Below, one piece after another: positions 1 through 7,383 of a stretch of DNA of 35,640 bases. Numbering within the stretch: position 1 is the first letter of the stretch; each line of letters begins with the position of its first letter. A model generated the notes under the pieces. The model was not told the DNA's origin, did no database searches, and saw only the letters and a list, made by a program, of their open reading frames with translations. The position numbers were made by a program, and so were the translations under genes. Origin of the DNA: a virus; IMG/VR virus record IMGVR_UViG_3300045131_001801, positions 1 through 35,640 of that record; one strand, given 5' to 3'.

Positions 1-45
1 CGAGCCGAAGCGGCCGCGGCAAGCCAGGACGGGGGGTATGAGGAA

Positions 46-110
46 GGCTGAAAGAGCCTGAAGAAAGCCGTAAGGTTCTGAAAAGCCGCGACTTGTGAAG
101 AGTGTTGAAG
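46..110. repeat. Phased CTGAA/TGAAG short repeats near left edge
   Basis: Related words of the form CTGAA-(G)A-AGCC begin at 48, 58 and 78, and TGAAG recurs at 96 and 106, so most copies are spaced by about 10 bases or multiples of it. Nothing else in positions 1-177 looks like a gene on either strand. Helically phased short repeats just outside the last early gene could be protein-binding sites at a transposable-phage end, but this is inference and no matching inverted set was found at the right edge. Confidence 0.3.
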
Positions 111-177
111 CCGCACCGCGCTTTGAGGGAGAAATGGGGTGTAACCACCCAATGGACAACGGTTTAAGGATTGGACG

Positions 178-210
178 CAGGGAGCCTGCATACGATGTGC
201 AGGCTCCCTG
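178..210 (-). terminator. Hairpin ending the early operon
   Basis: A perfect 13-bp stem (178-190 with 198-210) encloses a 7-base loop. It lies seven bases beyond the methyltransferase stop codon on the minus strand. The T-tract after it on the minus strand is poor, so it may stabilise the mRNA end or act with Rho rather than terminate on its own. Its arms end in TGCA-N7-TGCA, the same architecture as hairpins at 27551 and 35528. Confidence 0.6.
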
Positions 211-216
211 CTGTGC

Positions 217-999
217 TTATGCAGTGATGATGATCTCTCCGAACCGGCGCGAGGACTGCCCCTTGTTGGACATGGCCGCCGCCGTTGTGACCGCCTTAAT
301 TGCGCAGCCCGCAAAGGCCGCGCGGTTGGCCTCACAATCGTTCAGCGTGACGACCCATCTACCACGCAGGCGGGATAGCGCCTCGCGCAGCCTGGCCACG
401 TCTGACGCGCCCCATGCGCGATACGCTCTAACCTCGCCCTCGGTGTAGGGCGGGTCGCAGAAGTGCAGCGCCTCGGGGCAGTCGTACAACGCCATGCACC
501 GTTCCCATGACAGGTGCTCAACCGTCACGCGGTTCAGGCGCTGGTGGAACGAGACCATCTTCCGCAGCAGGTGGCGCTGCGTGGAAAAGCCCAGGCGCTT
601 GACCCCAAAGGAATCGTTATCCCCGCCGAAGCTGTAGAAGTTTCGGTATGCCCAAGAGGCCGCCCGCTGGATCTCCGTCGTGCCTGGCTGCGCCTTGGCA
701 TCTACGAACAACTGACGGCTATCGACCACCTGACGCAGCTCGTGAACGACTGCTGGAAGATGGTGTTTGACCTGCTTGTAGAGGTTGATCAGGTCGCCGT
801 CGATGTCGTTGATGACCTCATGTTCGCTGGGCTTCTTCGCGGCCAGAACAGCCGCGCCTCCACAGAAAGGCTCGACGTAGACTCTGTGGGGAATGCTGTC
901 GATGATCGGCAGCAGGTGCTTCAGCATTCGAGACTTCCCGCCCGGCCTCTTGACCAGGGGTTTTGTAATCACGTGAACTAATGAAAAAGGGGCTTTCAA
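217..999 (-). CDS. D12-class DNA adenine N6-methyltransferase (Dam-like)
   Basis: This 260-residue protein should transfer methyl groups from S-adenosylmethionine to adenine N6 in phage or host DNA. The SAM-binding region is visible near residues 17-50 (KRPGGKSRM and EPFCGGAAVL) and the catalytic DPPY motif lies near residue 182. Length is normal for the D12/Dam family. The start is TTG at 999, because an AAAGGAGG ribosome site lies just upstream and no ATG fits. It is the last gene of the leftward early operon, separated from DUF3164 by a 141-bp structured gap. Mu also carries a DNA-modification gene (mom) under tight control, so an anti-restriction or regulatory role is likely. Target sequence is unknown. 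Confidence 0.9.
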   Translation of the reverse strand: MKAPFSLVHVITKPLVKRPGGKSRMLKHLLPIIDSIPHRVYVEPFCGGAAVLAAKKPSEHEVINDIDGDLINLYKQVKHHLPAVVHELRQVVDSRQLFVDAKAQPGTTEIQRAASWAYRNFYSFGGDNDSFGVKRLGFSTQRHLLRKMVSFHQRLNRVTVEHLSWERCMALYDCPEALHFCDPPYTEGEVRAYRAWGASDVARLREALSRLRGRWVVTLNDCEANRAAFAGCAIKAVTTAAAMSNKGQSSRRFGEIIITA

Positions 1000-1021
1000 G
1001 CACCCTCCTTTGCGATATAAT
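994..1021 (+). promoter_or_regulatory. Candidate sigma-70-type promoter with perfect TATAAT
   Basis: A perfect TATAAT lies at 1016-1021 on the plus strand, with a weak -35 match (TTTCAA, 994-999) at 16-bp spacing. Transcription would begin near 1028 and run against the early operon through the structured gap at 1040-1137. In an otherwise GC-rich neighbourhood the AT-rich box stands out, but the -35 is poor and a chance match is possible. Confidence 0.4.
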
Positions 1022-1027
1022 GCGCGC

Positions 1028-1140
1028 CTCTTTTACAAGTCTGCCACTGGGCAGAGTAACGTTTGGCGAGCGTGTTTCGGCACTGGTAATGCCTAATCGG
1101 TTGGAAGGGGGTGAAAGCCCCTGAAGATCTACTCTGCTCT
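1028..1140 (+). ncRNA. Candidate structured RNA in the gap before the methyltransferase
   Basis: The gap between DUF3164 and the methyltransferase holds nested complementarity. An 8-bp closing stem pairs 1051-1058 with 1130-1137. Inside are small hairpins at 1079-1093 (GGCA, 7-base loop, TGCC) and 1106-1122 (AGGGG, 7-base loop, CCCCT). A separate hairpin (1040-1045 with 1050-1055) shares bases with the closing stem, so the two are mutually exclusive. Unpaired bases are purine-rich on the plus strand, and a TATAAT box lies upstream in that sense. Read on the minus strand it would instead be a leader of the methyltransferase. I do not recognise a known RNA family. Orientation and function are inference. 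Confidence 0.35.
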
Positions 1141-1812
1141 TTATTGAGCTGCTTGCGCGTCGGCAGTGCCTGCGCTCTTAACCTCCTTTCGTGGCATCAG
1201 CTTTGCGATGTCGAGCAGGATCTGGACAGGATCAGCCTCGCGGCTCTCGCGCGTCTCGACGTAGATGTACGTCTTTGACAGCGCGGCGAACATGGAGTCC
1301 TGAAGCAGCTCCTTTGCCTGCCTGAATTTTTCGCTCTTGAGGTTAAGCTTGCATACCCGCAGCGCAGCCGTGCGGTTGATCTCTCCGCTGCGCGTGTCCA
1401 GAAGGCTGTTGACGATCTGCACGATGTCGTCCTTCTCCTGGCCTTCGGTCAGCTCGGCCACGAACTCCTCGAGCATCTGCTTGGCCACGTGCGCCCGCTC
1501 GTCCATTCCGCTGAACGTCCGGTTCTTGCACTGCACCGAGACCAGTCCGTCGTAGGAGAACACCGTCGAGTTTCCTCCCTTGGCCTTGAAGTCCTTGATA
1601 CCAGCGTCGGCCAGCGCCAACTGCTCGAGCTGGTCGAGGTCGCGTAGGGTTTCCACCTTCACGCGCTCGAGCACGGCCTGCGCGTCTAGGTAGCGCTTGG
1701 CTATCCGTCGCACGGTCTGGTCGCGCTTGCGGTCGTAGCTTGAAACCATCCGCGTCGGGATTGCATCCCCAAAGCGGTCGGTCATATACTTGCTGTTTGC
1801 GGTCTTTGCCAT
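1141..1812 (-). CDS. DUF3164 family protein
   Basis: This 223-residue protein matches the DUF3164 family typical of Mu-like phage early regions. Recognisable features are a helical N-terminal half, a central FKAKGGNSTVFSYDGLVSV segment near residues 75-93 (the family's GGK-G-N-T--S-DG pattern), and a C-terminal YIYVETRE strand. The family usually lies close to the A and B transposition genes, as here, where MuB-like is 11 bp upstream. Molecular function is unknown; a role in transposition or replication is inferred only from context. Confidence 0.85.
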   Translation of the reverse strand: MAKTANSKYMTDRFGDAIPTRMVSSYDRKRDQTVRRIAKRYLDAQAVLERVKVETLRDLDQLEQLALADAGIKDFKAKGGNSTVFSYDGLVSVQCKNRTFSGMDERAHVAKQMLEEFVAELTEGQEKDDIVQIVNSLLDTRSGEINRTAALRVCKLNLKSEKFRQAKELLQDSMFAALSKTYIYVETRESREADPVQILLDIAKLMPRKEVKSAGTADAQAAQ

Positions 1813-1823
1813 GTGGTCTATCC

Positions 1824-2876
1824 CTACTTTCCGGTTGATAGAGCCTGCACCAGGTCGTACGCCTGTACGAAATGATCCCAGCTCATCGCCTTCTTTTGGT
1901 TGGAGGCCAGATTGCTGGCCGATTGGAGAAATTTAACGTACTGCCCGAGGCCGCTGCGCTTGAGCATGGTCGTTATTACCTCTGCCGCGACACCCTCTGG
2001 ATCCGACAGACCGAACGCCTTGGCTATCTTCGTCACGTCGCCCTTCGACGGATAATCGGGAAGCACAAGCTGGATGATCCCGCGCCGCCTGAACTGGTCA
2101 AGGATCATCGCCTGCTTGCCGCGCTCAATCTCGTCCTGGAACACCTTCGTCCCGCTGAACACGATGCCGCATCCGGTGCGGTCGTACAGCTCGCGAAGCC
2201 ATTCGATGATCCGCACAGCCGTGTTGCCGTTGCAACTGATCAGCGGCTGGTGCATCTCGTCGAAGATCAGCAGCATCTTGTCGTCAATCGCGTCGAAGAT
2301 GCGCGTGCGGATCTCCGTCGTGGTCGCCCTGGGCGAGATGTAGCACGCCGACGCCACCTCGCGCTGTACCTGCCACAGTCCGGGCGCTGCTGGCATGCGG
2401 ATGTATTTCGTCTGGCCGTGATTGTTCCGCCGCGCGAATTCCTGCAAGCACGTCGTTTTCCCGATCTGTGAAGCGCCGTAGATGAAGACGGGAAGCTGCC
2501 CGACCAGCGCGTGCCTGCACACCGCGTCGATCTTCTTCCACGTCTCCGTCTCGACGAATCCGCAGGTCTGGCGTCCGCCTCGCGCTTCCGCCAGCGCGTG
2601 GTAGCGCTTAACCGACTCGACCAGGTTGTCGTACTTCGCCCCGTAGCGCCCCATGAACAGCCGGTGCGCCGTGGTCGAGTCCTTGTTGATTGCCTTGCCC
2701 ACATCCTCCAGCGACCAGCCGTGATCCATCGCGTAGCTGTACAGCCACCAGATTTCCTGTTTGTCGGTCTCGCTGATCTCGCCCTCGGTCGCCAGGCGCT
2801 CAAGCGCCTTCTGCACCTGGTCGCCCGGAAGGCTCATCCGCTGCACGTTGATTACTTCTGCTTTTGACTCGCTCAT
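1824..2876 (-). CDS. MuB/TniB-like AAA ATPase, transposition target selector
   Basis: ATP-dependent DNA-binding protein that should select target DNA and activate the transposase encoded just upstream. Counting from ATG 2876, the 350-residue product has an N-terminal helix-turn-helix-like region (about 40-75), Walker A GASQIGKT at 134-141 and Walker B LLIFDE ending at D206-E207. A C-terminal helical part follows. The frame is open to 2978, but ATG 2876 is preferred because AGGGAGAA lies eight bases upstream and the extension has no family similarity. MuB is about 312 residues, so the length fits. It follows the transposase by 22 bp. Confidence 0.9.
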   Translation of the reverse strand: MSESKAEVINVQRMSLPGDQVQKALERLATEGEISETDKQEIWWLYSYAMDHGWSLEDVGKAINKDSTTAHRLFMGRYGAKYDNLVESVKRYHALAEARGGRQTCGFVETETWKKIDAVCRHALVGQLPVFIYGASQIGKTTCLQEFARRNNHGQTKYIRMPAAPGLWQVQREVASACYISPRATTTEIRTRIFDAIDDKMLLIFDEMHQPLISCNGNTAVRIIEWLRELYDRTGCGIVFSGTKVFQDEIERGKQAMILDQFRRRGIIQLVLPDYPSKGDVTKIAKAFGLSDPEGVAAEVITTMLKRSGLGQYVKFLQSASNLASNQKKAMSWDHFVQAYDLVQALSTGK

Positions 2877-2898
2877 GATACGTTCTCCCTGTCCTCGT

Positions 2899-5001
2899 TT
2901 ACGAAAGGGCCTCAAGCCCGCCCAGATCCATACCTTCACACCCAACGGTCGCGTCGCCAAACGCCGCCGAAAGGTCATCCAGCGAAACGCCCCTGATCGC
3001 CGCGCGGCGCTCAGCGCTCTGCGCCTGCTCGCGCTCGTCGGTCAGCGCGTTCGCCCCGCCCGCCTCGGCCAGCACCTCCGTGTTGTTGCGCATGTCGGCC
3101 AGCCGCGCCTTGGCGATCTTCGCCCCGCGCCTCGCCAGCGGCGCGAGCCGCTCGTTCAGGTCGCGCCGCGCCCGCCCGATCTCGCGCCCGATTGCCTCCA
3201 CGTCCATCCGCGCCACGGTGTTCTGCCTCAGCACACGCCCGACATATTCCCCGTGCTCGCCGAGCACAAAGGCTGTCTCGGGGTTGAACGGGTTGATCAG
3301 CCAGTAGTACGCCGCGCCCTCGACCAGCTCGACCGCCATGCCGTACTGATCCACGCAACTGCTCAGCCGGTACCGCATCGGCTCTGGATCAATCGTCCGG
3401 TCGACGAAGATCACCTCACCCGTCGCCGGGCACGGGCGCTTCTCGGCCAGCTCCTTGCCGCACAGCAGCGCGAACGCGTAGTCCGGCAGCCGCACCAGCT
3501 TGGCCGCTCCCTGCGCCCACACCTGGAGCGGCGACTTCCGGGCGATCCGGTGGCAGCCCTCGCGCACGATCAGCGCGGACAGGCCCGCCCGCGCCGCCTC
3601 CGGCAGCGCGTACCATTCCTCCTCGCCGTGCCAGTCGTCCGTGATCGACGCCCGCCACTGCCGCTGCATGTGGCCGTCCCAGCCCTCAAGCTCATGCTCC
3701 GTGCGCGTCGCGATGCCCTTGTACGCCTCGCTGACCGCCTCGCGGAAAAGACCCATGTCCCACACCGGGAACGCCAGCCGACGCGCCAGCTCGGGCGGCA
3801 TGGCCTCGCTCGCGAGGATCAGCTTGCCCGTCAGGCTCTCCAGCGCCCCCGTATCCTCCGGCGCGTTCAGGCGCTCGTTGTTGCCCGTCTGCGCCGGAAT
3901 ATGGTCGAGCCGGTTGTGTGCCAGGTTATGGCTGCTCTCCAGGTGCGCCTTCGCGTTCGGGTTGCCGCCGCCCTTCGCGCCCCACTGCGCCAGGCTCGCC
4001 ACCTTGTGGTCGATGCCCGCGCGGGCCACGCGGATCGCGCCGCCGCTCAGCTCGTTGAGCAGCAGGTCGTAACGCTTCTTATCCAGGCTGGCCGTCCCGT
4101 TCTCGATGTGCAGCTCGCACCCGTCCGGGTGATACCCCACGTTGATCAGGATGTGCGCCAGCATGAGCCGCATGTCCCGCTGCCGCAGGTTCACCCGCTG
4201 CTGCGTCTCGTCATCGTATACGTTGGGCTTCAGGCCGAACGCCACCTTGTGGCCGCTCGCCACGTCCAGGCACGCCAGCTCCCACACGCGCACAAGCTGC
4301 TTTTCGTGGAGTACCTTGCAGTCGTGCTTCAGGTCGTCGAACATGTACTGCTGCCCCGGCTCCATGCCCGCCCGCGTCGTGCGCACGTGGACGCTCAGCC
4401 GCTTCGCCGCGTTCAGACCCTCACGCGCCCCGAGCTTCTCGATCAGCGCGGGCTGGTGCCGCAGGAAGTTCTTATAGCTCCACCCCTCCGGCAGCGGCAT
4501 GTTTGCCGGAGGCTTCGGCGGCAGCGGAAGATGCGACAGCTCGTAATGCTCCGCCCACACGTCGCGCCAGTCCACGTCGCCGATCCGGCTGCCCGCCTTG
4601 TACTCCGCACAAAGCTCGATGTACGCCGACCGGTACGAACGCGCGTGCCCCATGCAAAGCGTCTTCCACGCCTCGATCACGGCGGGCGTCATCCAGCGCG
4701 ACTTGCCGAGGCCGCGCTGCTTCGCCTTGTTCACCAGCACGTGCCAGTCGCCCGTCGCCCGGAACGCGTAATACTTGCTCTCGAGCGTCTTGTAGCTCCA
4801 GCCGCGCCGGTGCCCGTTCGCCCCCGCCACGTTCGCCAGGTGCGCCAGCGCCCCGGCCTGATCGGCCAGGCACACCCTCACCACGGCCAGCAGGTCAAGC
4901 ACCTCGCACTTGACGTCGTCGTCCAGCCGGGCGAACTCGCCCAGGTCGCACTGCGGGATCGCCGCAACGACCCCCGCACTCTTCGCTGTCGTCAGTCTCA
5001 T
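2899..5001 (-). CDS. MuA-like DDE transposase
   Basis: The 700-residue product should catalyse strand transfer during integration and replicative transposition, acting as a multimer on the phage ends. N-terminal helical DNA-binding domains (about 60-200) are followed by the RNase H-like core and a beta-barrel C-terminal part. Catalytic positions appear as D222 (YMFDDLKHD), E300 (HIENGTAS) and E355 (AHLESSHN). Spacings of 78 and 55 compare with 67 and 56 in MuA (D269, D336, E392), so the second acid seems to be Glu rather than Asp. The start at ATG 5001 has an excellent AGGAGG site. It lies immediately upstream of the B-like ATPase gene. Confidence 0.93.
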   Translation of the reverse strand: MRLTTAKSAGVVAAIPQCDLGEFARLDDDVKCEVLDLLAVVRVCLADQAGALAHLANVAGANGHRRGWSYKTLESKYYAFRATGDWHVLVNKAKQRGLGKSRWMTPAVIEAWKTLCMGHARSYRSAYIELCAEYKAGSRIGDVDWRDVWAEHYELSHLPLPPKPPANMPLPEGWSYKNFLRHQPALIEKLGAREGLNAAKRLSVHVRTTRAGMEPGQQYMFDDLKHDCKVLHEKQLVRVWELACLDVASGHKVAFGLKPNVYDDETQQRVNLRQRDMRLMLAHILINVGYHPDGCELHIENGTASLDKKRYDLLLNELSGGAIRVARAGIDHKVASLAQWGAKGGGNPNAKAHLESSHNLAHNRLDHIPAQTGNNERLNAPEDTGALESLTGKLILASEAMPPELARRLAFPVWDMGLFREAVSEAYKGIATRTEHELEGWDGHMQRQWRASITDDWHGEEEWYALPEAARAGLSALIVREGCHRIARKSPLQVWAQGAAKLVRLPDYAFALLCGKELAEKRPCPATGEVIFVDRTIDPEPMRYRLSSCVDQYGMAVELVEGAAYYWLINPFNPETAFVLGEHGEYVGRVLRQNTVARMDVEAIGREIGRARRDLNERLAPLARRGAKIAKARLADMRNNTEVLAEAGGANALTDEREQAQSAERRAAIRGVSLDDLSAAFGDATVGCEGMDLGGLEALS

Positions 5002-5014
5002 TTTGTTCTCCTCC

Positions 5015-6010
5015 TTATTTCTCTATCATTTTTTTGAGCGCGTCTTTCAGATTCTTAGCCACAAGCTCCACAATGTCATAAAGATCCTCAATATGCGCCC
5101 GTGGCAGCACAGAGAAGCTCTTATTACTAATTCCTTCCACGGTCAGCGTATTCCGGATCGTGGTCCAGGTGCTCTCTGCCGCCTCGATAATCGCCAACCC
5201 GTTATCATCCGCCACCTGCCTCGTCCTCCACTCCATAAAATCGGTCTGGTCGCTCTCCGGCCACACCTCGAACGGCTTATGCTGCAAGTGCGCGTGTTCG
5301 GACTGGTAGATCGCCACCAGATAGTTGCTCGGTCTGTAGCCGCCCTTGTCCTTTTTCGGTTTGATGCGGTATTTATCCAGAAGCTCTGCCATGGTCATGT
5401 TGCCGATGAAACTCCTGATCGCTTCGGCGAACTGACCTCTGTCCTGATCCGCACGCATCAGGAAATCTCCCCTGTCGCTTTGGGCGGGAAGTTGCACGGT
5501 GCCGCCCGTCTCGCGCAGGAAAGCCTCCGACAGCTTGCAGATGTACTGGGCTTGACGTTTGCTAAACCCCTCGAAGCGCGTATCAACCCAGATCTCATAA
5601 CGACCGTGCCTCATAATGCTCTTGGCCGCGCTTAGCGCGAGTCCCGTCACAACCAAGGTGAAAGTGCTGGCCAAACTCAGCTTTTTTGATTGAGCCAGGC
5701 TGCGATCAATGCACAGCTCGATATCGCGTAGCTTCGTCTCGTCTCCCGGATGCTTGAGGATCGCCTCCGCTGCCGTCTCCGGCGGCAGCACCTCGGGCCG
5801 CAGCGCCACGGCCTGCTGCCGCTCCCACGTCTTGATGTTCTCCGCGTTCGATTCCTCTGTCGGCTCTGGCTTGCTCTTCGTGGCAGCCTTCTGCATCTTC
5901 GCCGCCGCCTTGTGCGCCTGCGCCAGCGTCGGACGCGCCAGCGCCTTCGCCCCTGACTTATTTCCTTTTACCTCATCCCTCTTACCCTTGCCTTCTGCCT
6001 TCTTTGCCAT
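5015..6010 (-). CDS. Hypothetical early protein with DUF3102-like segment
   Basis: The 331-residue protein has a Lys/Ala-rich, low-complexity N terminus (1-50). A central segment follows (about 145-180: RHGRYEIWVDTRF then SKRQAQYICKLSEAF). It resembles the DUF3102 pattern, in which a short GEW-like helix is followed by a helix-turn-helix reading S-RTAQ-Y--L-E. A DNA-binding role next to the transposase is therefore plausible, but unproven. The first residues are encoded by a degenerate heptamer tract (5968-6002), giving the basic KGKRDEVKG-type sequence. The gene lies 13 bp upstream of the transposase start. Confidence 0.7.
   Translation of the reverse strand: MAKKAEGKGKRDEVKGNKSGAKALARPTLAQAHKAAAKMQKAATKSKPEPTEESNAENIKTWERQQAVALRPEVLPPETAAEAILKHPGDETKLRDIELCIDRSLAQSKKLSLASTFTLVVTGLALSAAKSIMRHGRYEIWVDTRFEGFSKRQAQYICKLSEAFLRETGGTVQLPAQSDRGDFLMRADQDRGQFAEAIRSFIGNMTMAELLDKYRIKPKKDKGGYRPSNYLVAIYQSEHAHLQHKPFEVWPESDQTDFMEWRTRQVADDNGLAIIEAAESTWTTIRNTLTVEGISNKSFSVLPRAHIEDLYDIVELVAKNLKDALKKMIEK
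5968..6002. repeat. Degenerate heptamer tract inside 5' coding end
   Basis: Five consecutive 7-bp units on the plus strand read TTACCTC, ATCCCTC, TTACCCT, TGCCTTC, TGCCTTC. The tract lies within the first 15 codons of the minus-strand gene ending at 5015 and encodes a Lys/Glu/Gly-rich stretch. It belongs to the same family as tracts at 8204, 10014, 22429 and 27596. Confidence 0.7.
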
Positions 6011-6049
6011 GATGCTGTACCCTCTTCGATGTTTCGTTTGTTGTGGTCA

Positions 6050-6376
6050 CTAGCCCTGCACACTGAGTGCGAGCAAATCAATCAGTTCGTCGCTCGTGAT
6101 CGTCGCCTTGGCCGCGCTCATCCGGTCGCGCGTCCCCTTCGGGATCGCCGAGAACGCCTCAAGCAGCGCGTCACGCAACGCCTCCATCGTCTCCGCGTCC
6201 GCCGTCACGCCCAGCGCCCGCTCGCCGCAAGCCATCTCGCCCGCGCCCTTGCGCAGCGCGTCCGCCGCGAGCTGCGCCGTAAAGAGCGCCCGCTGCAACG
6301 TCTGGATCGCGGCCTTCGCCAGCGCCGCGCCCGTCGCCTCCGGCTTCGTTGCCGGATCTGTCTTCGTTGTCGCCAT
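6050..6376 (-). CDS. Hypothetical early protein, 108 aa
   Basis: An acidic, mainly helical small protein without a recognised domain. It begins at ATG 6376 with a GGAGG site inside the end of the upstream gene; the upstream stop codon and this start are only three bases apart, so the two are probably translationally coupled. A threonine/proline/alanine-rich N terminus (1-18) precedes predicted helices containing an isolated cysteine near residue 50. Membership of the early operon is its only functional clue. Confidence 0.65.
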   Translation of the reverse strand: MATTKTDPATKPEATGAALAKAAIQTLQRALFTAQLAADALRKGAGEMACGERALGVTADAETMEALRDALLEAFSAIPKGTRDRMSAAKATITSDELIDLLALSVQG

Positions 6377-6379
6377 CGC

Positions 6380-6769
6380 CTAATCCTCCGTGTTCATCCG
6401 CGACCTGACGAACTCCTCGAGCGTCAGGAACGCGGCAAAATGATCCGCCTTAAACTCGTCTCCCCGGCGCACCACGATGCGCCACCGGTTCAGCTTCCCG
6501 CCCTTGCGCTTGCCCACGCGCCTGCCCACCGGTACCCGCGCCGAGTTGATCGCCAGCAGCGTCCCGTCGTCCACGTAATAGTTGAACTGCCGCTCGCTGA
6601 TCCCCGTGCAGGCGTGCGCCTCGCGCACCGTGCAGGTCGCCTTGTTCGGCAGCCCCAGCGCAGGCGCGGCGCAACGCGCCTGCAAGCCCCCCGCAGGCGG
6701 CGTGCGCCCCTCGTCCCGATCCGCCTCCAGATGCGGGAACATCGTCAGTTGTCCGGGCAGATCGCGCAT
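6380..6769 (-). CDS. Small HTH (excisionase/MerR-like) DNA-binding protein
   Basis: The 129-residue product has a segment around residues 40-85 (NKATCTVREAHACTGISERQ then YYVDDGTL) with the spacing of a winged helix-turn-helix of the excisionase/MerR type: a helix starting T-VREA, a turn at TGIS, a recognition helix ERQFNYYVD, then basic beta strands rich in Arg/Lys (GRRVGKRKGGKLNRWRIV). This suggests a DNA-binding regulator or transposition accessory factor. Start ATG 6769 has a GGGAGGT site. It overlaps none of its neighbours but is only 3 bases from the next gene. Confidence 0.6.
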   Translation of the reverse strand: MRDLPGQLTMFPHLEADRDEGRTPPAGGLQARCAAPALGLPNKATCTVREAHACTGISERQFNYYVDDGTLLAINSARVPVGRRVGKRKGGKLNRWRIVVRRGDEFKADHFAAFLTLEEFVRSRMNTED

Positions 6770-6772
6770 CGC

Positions 6773-7012
6773 TCACCTCCCGAGAATGGCTTTAACCGCC
6801 TGGCCGCCGCCGAAACCCATCAGCACAAACCCTGTCCGGATGAAAGCCTTCTCCAAGACAGGGAAGGCCACACAGGCCGCGTAAACCAGCCACCCCAGCA
6901 CCAGCACCGACCCGCCTATCAGGCACACGCCCGCCACCAGCAGGCAGCGCTCCTGCTTGCGCAGCCGCGCCTCGACATCCATCCCGCCCGCGCTCCATAC
7001 GTTCTTGCCCAT
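6773..7012 (-). CDS. Small membrane protein, 79 aa
   Basis: Starting at ATG 7012 (GGGAGGG site upstream), the protein has a short polar N terminus, a hydrophobic helix (CLLVAGVCLIGGSVLVLGWLVYAACVAF, about residues 24-51) long enough to span the membrane once or as a hairpin, and a second moderately hydrophobic C-terminal segment rich in glycine. It is an early-operon product of unknown role. Superinfection exclusion or inhibition of a host membrane function are typical roles for such phage proteins, but nothing specific supports either here. Confidence 0.6.
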   Translation of the reverse strand: MGKNVWSAGGMDVEARLRKQERCLLVAGVCLIGGSVLVLGWLVYAACVAFPVLEKAFIRTGFVLMGFGGGQAVKAILGR

Positions 7013-7026
7013 CGCCCGGCCCTCCC

Positions 7027-7383
7027 TTAGTAGATGCACCAGTCAATCAGCCTCTGCGCCTCGCCGGTCAGCCCGCCGCGCCTCACGCCGATCAGCGCGA
7101 AGCGCCTGCCCGCCGCCGACGCCGCCACGCCCACCGCGTAGACCAGCGCGTTGATCCGCCCGACCGCCGAATCCGGCCTGACGTAGACCGCCACGCAGCC
7201 GCACCGCTTCGCCGAATCCGACGCCATCATCTTCAGCAAGTCATCCATGCCCCGCGCCGCGTTCATTACCAGCACATCCAGGCTCAGCCCGTGCGCGTCG
7301 ATCACCTTCAGCAGCGCGTGGCACTGCTCGGTCGGAGCGCCCCGCGCGTACGCGTCTCCGAAACTGTTGATGTTGCTGCTCAT
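7027..7383 (-). CDS. Hypothetical early protein, 118 aa
   Basis: The reading frame is open to 7458, but ATG 7383 (MSSNINSF) has a GGGAGGTG ribosome site and overlaps the upstream stop codon by 4 bp, so it is chosen. The product contains alternating hydrophobic strands and helices (for example LDVLVMNAARGMDDLLKMM and CVAVYVRPDSAVGRINALVYAVGV), consistent with a compact alpha/beta fold. No family is recognised. Confidence 0.6.
   Translation of the reverse strand: MSSNINSFGDAYARGAPTEQCHALLKVIDAHGLSLDVLVMNAARGMDDLLKMMASDSAKRCGCVAVYVRPDSAVGRINALVYAVGVAASAAGRRFALIGVRRGGLTGEAQRLIDWCIY

Noticed and set aside
1-51. C-terminal end of a host gene (frame 1 open to a TGA at 49-51)
   Set aside because: Sixteen codons without recognisable protein features cannot be distinguished from chance.
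95-448. Plus-strand 117-codon frame near the left edge
   Set aside because: It runs through the hairpin and antisense to the methyltransferase, and its composition is not protein-like.
1041-1050. GCCACTG word reminiscent of a cobalamin riboswitch core
   Set aside because: The other conserved B12-riboswitch segments are absent or in the wrong order, and no cobalamin gene is nearby.
2761-5037. A 758-codon open frame on the plus strand opposite the transposase
   Set aside because: It is an antisense shadow of the GC-rich transposase gene, very rich in Arg/Leu/His without domain pattern, and lacks a ribosome site.
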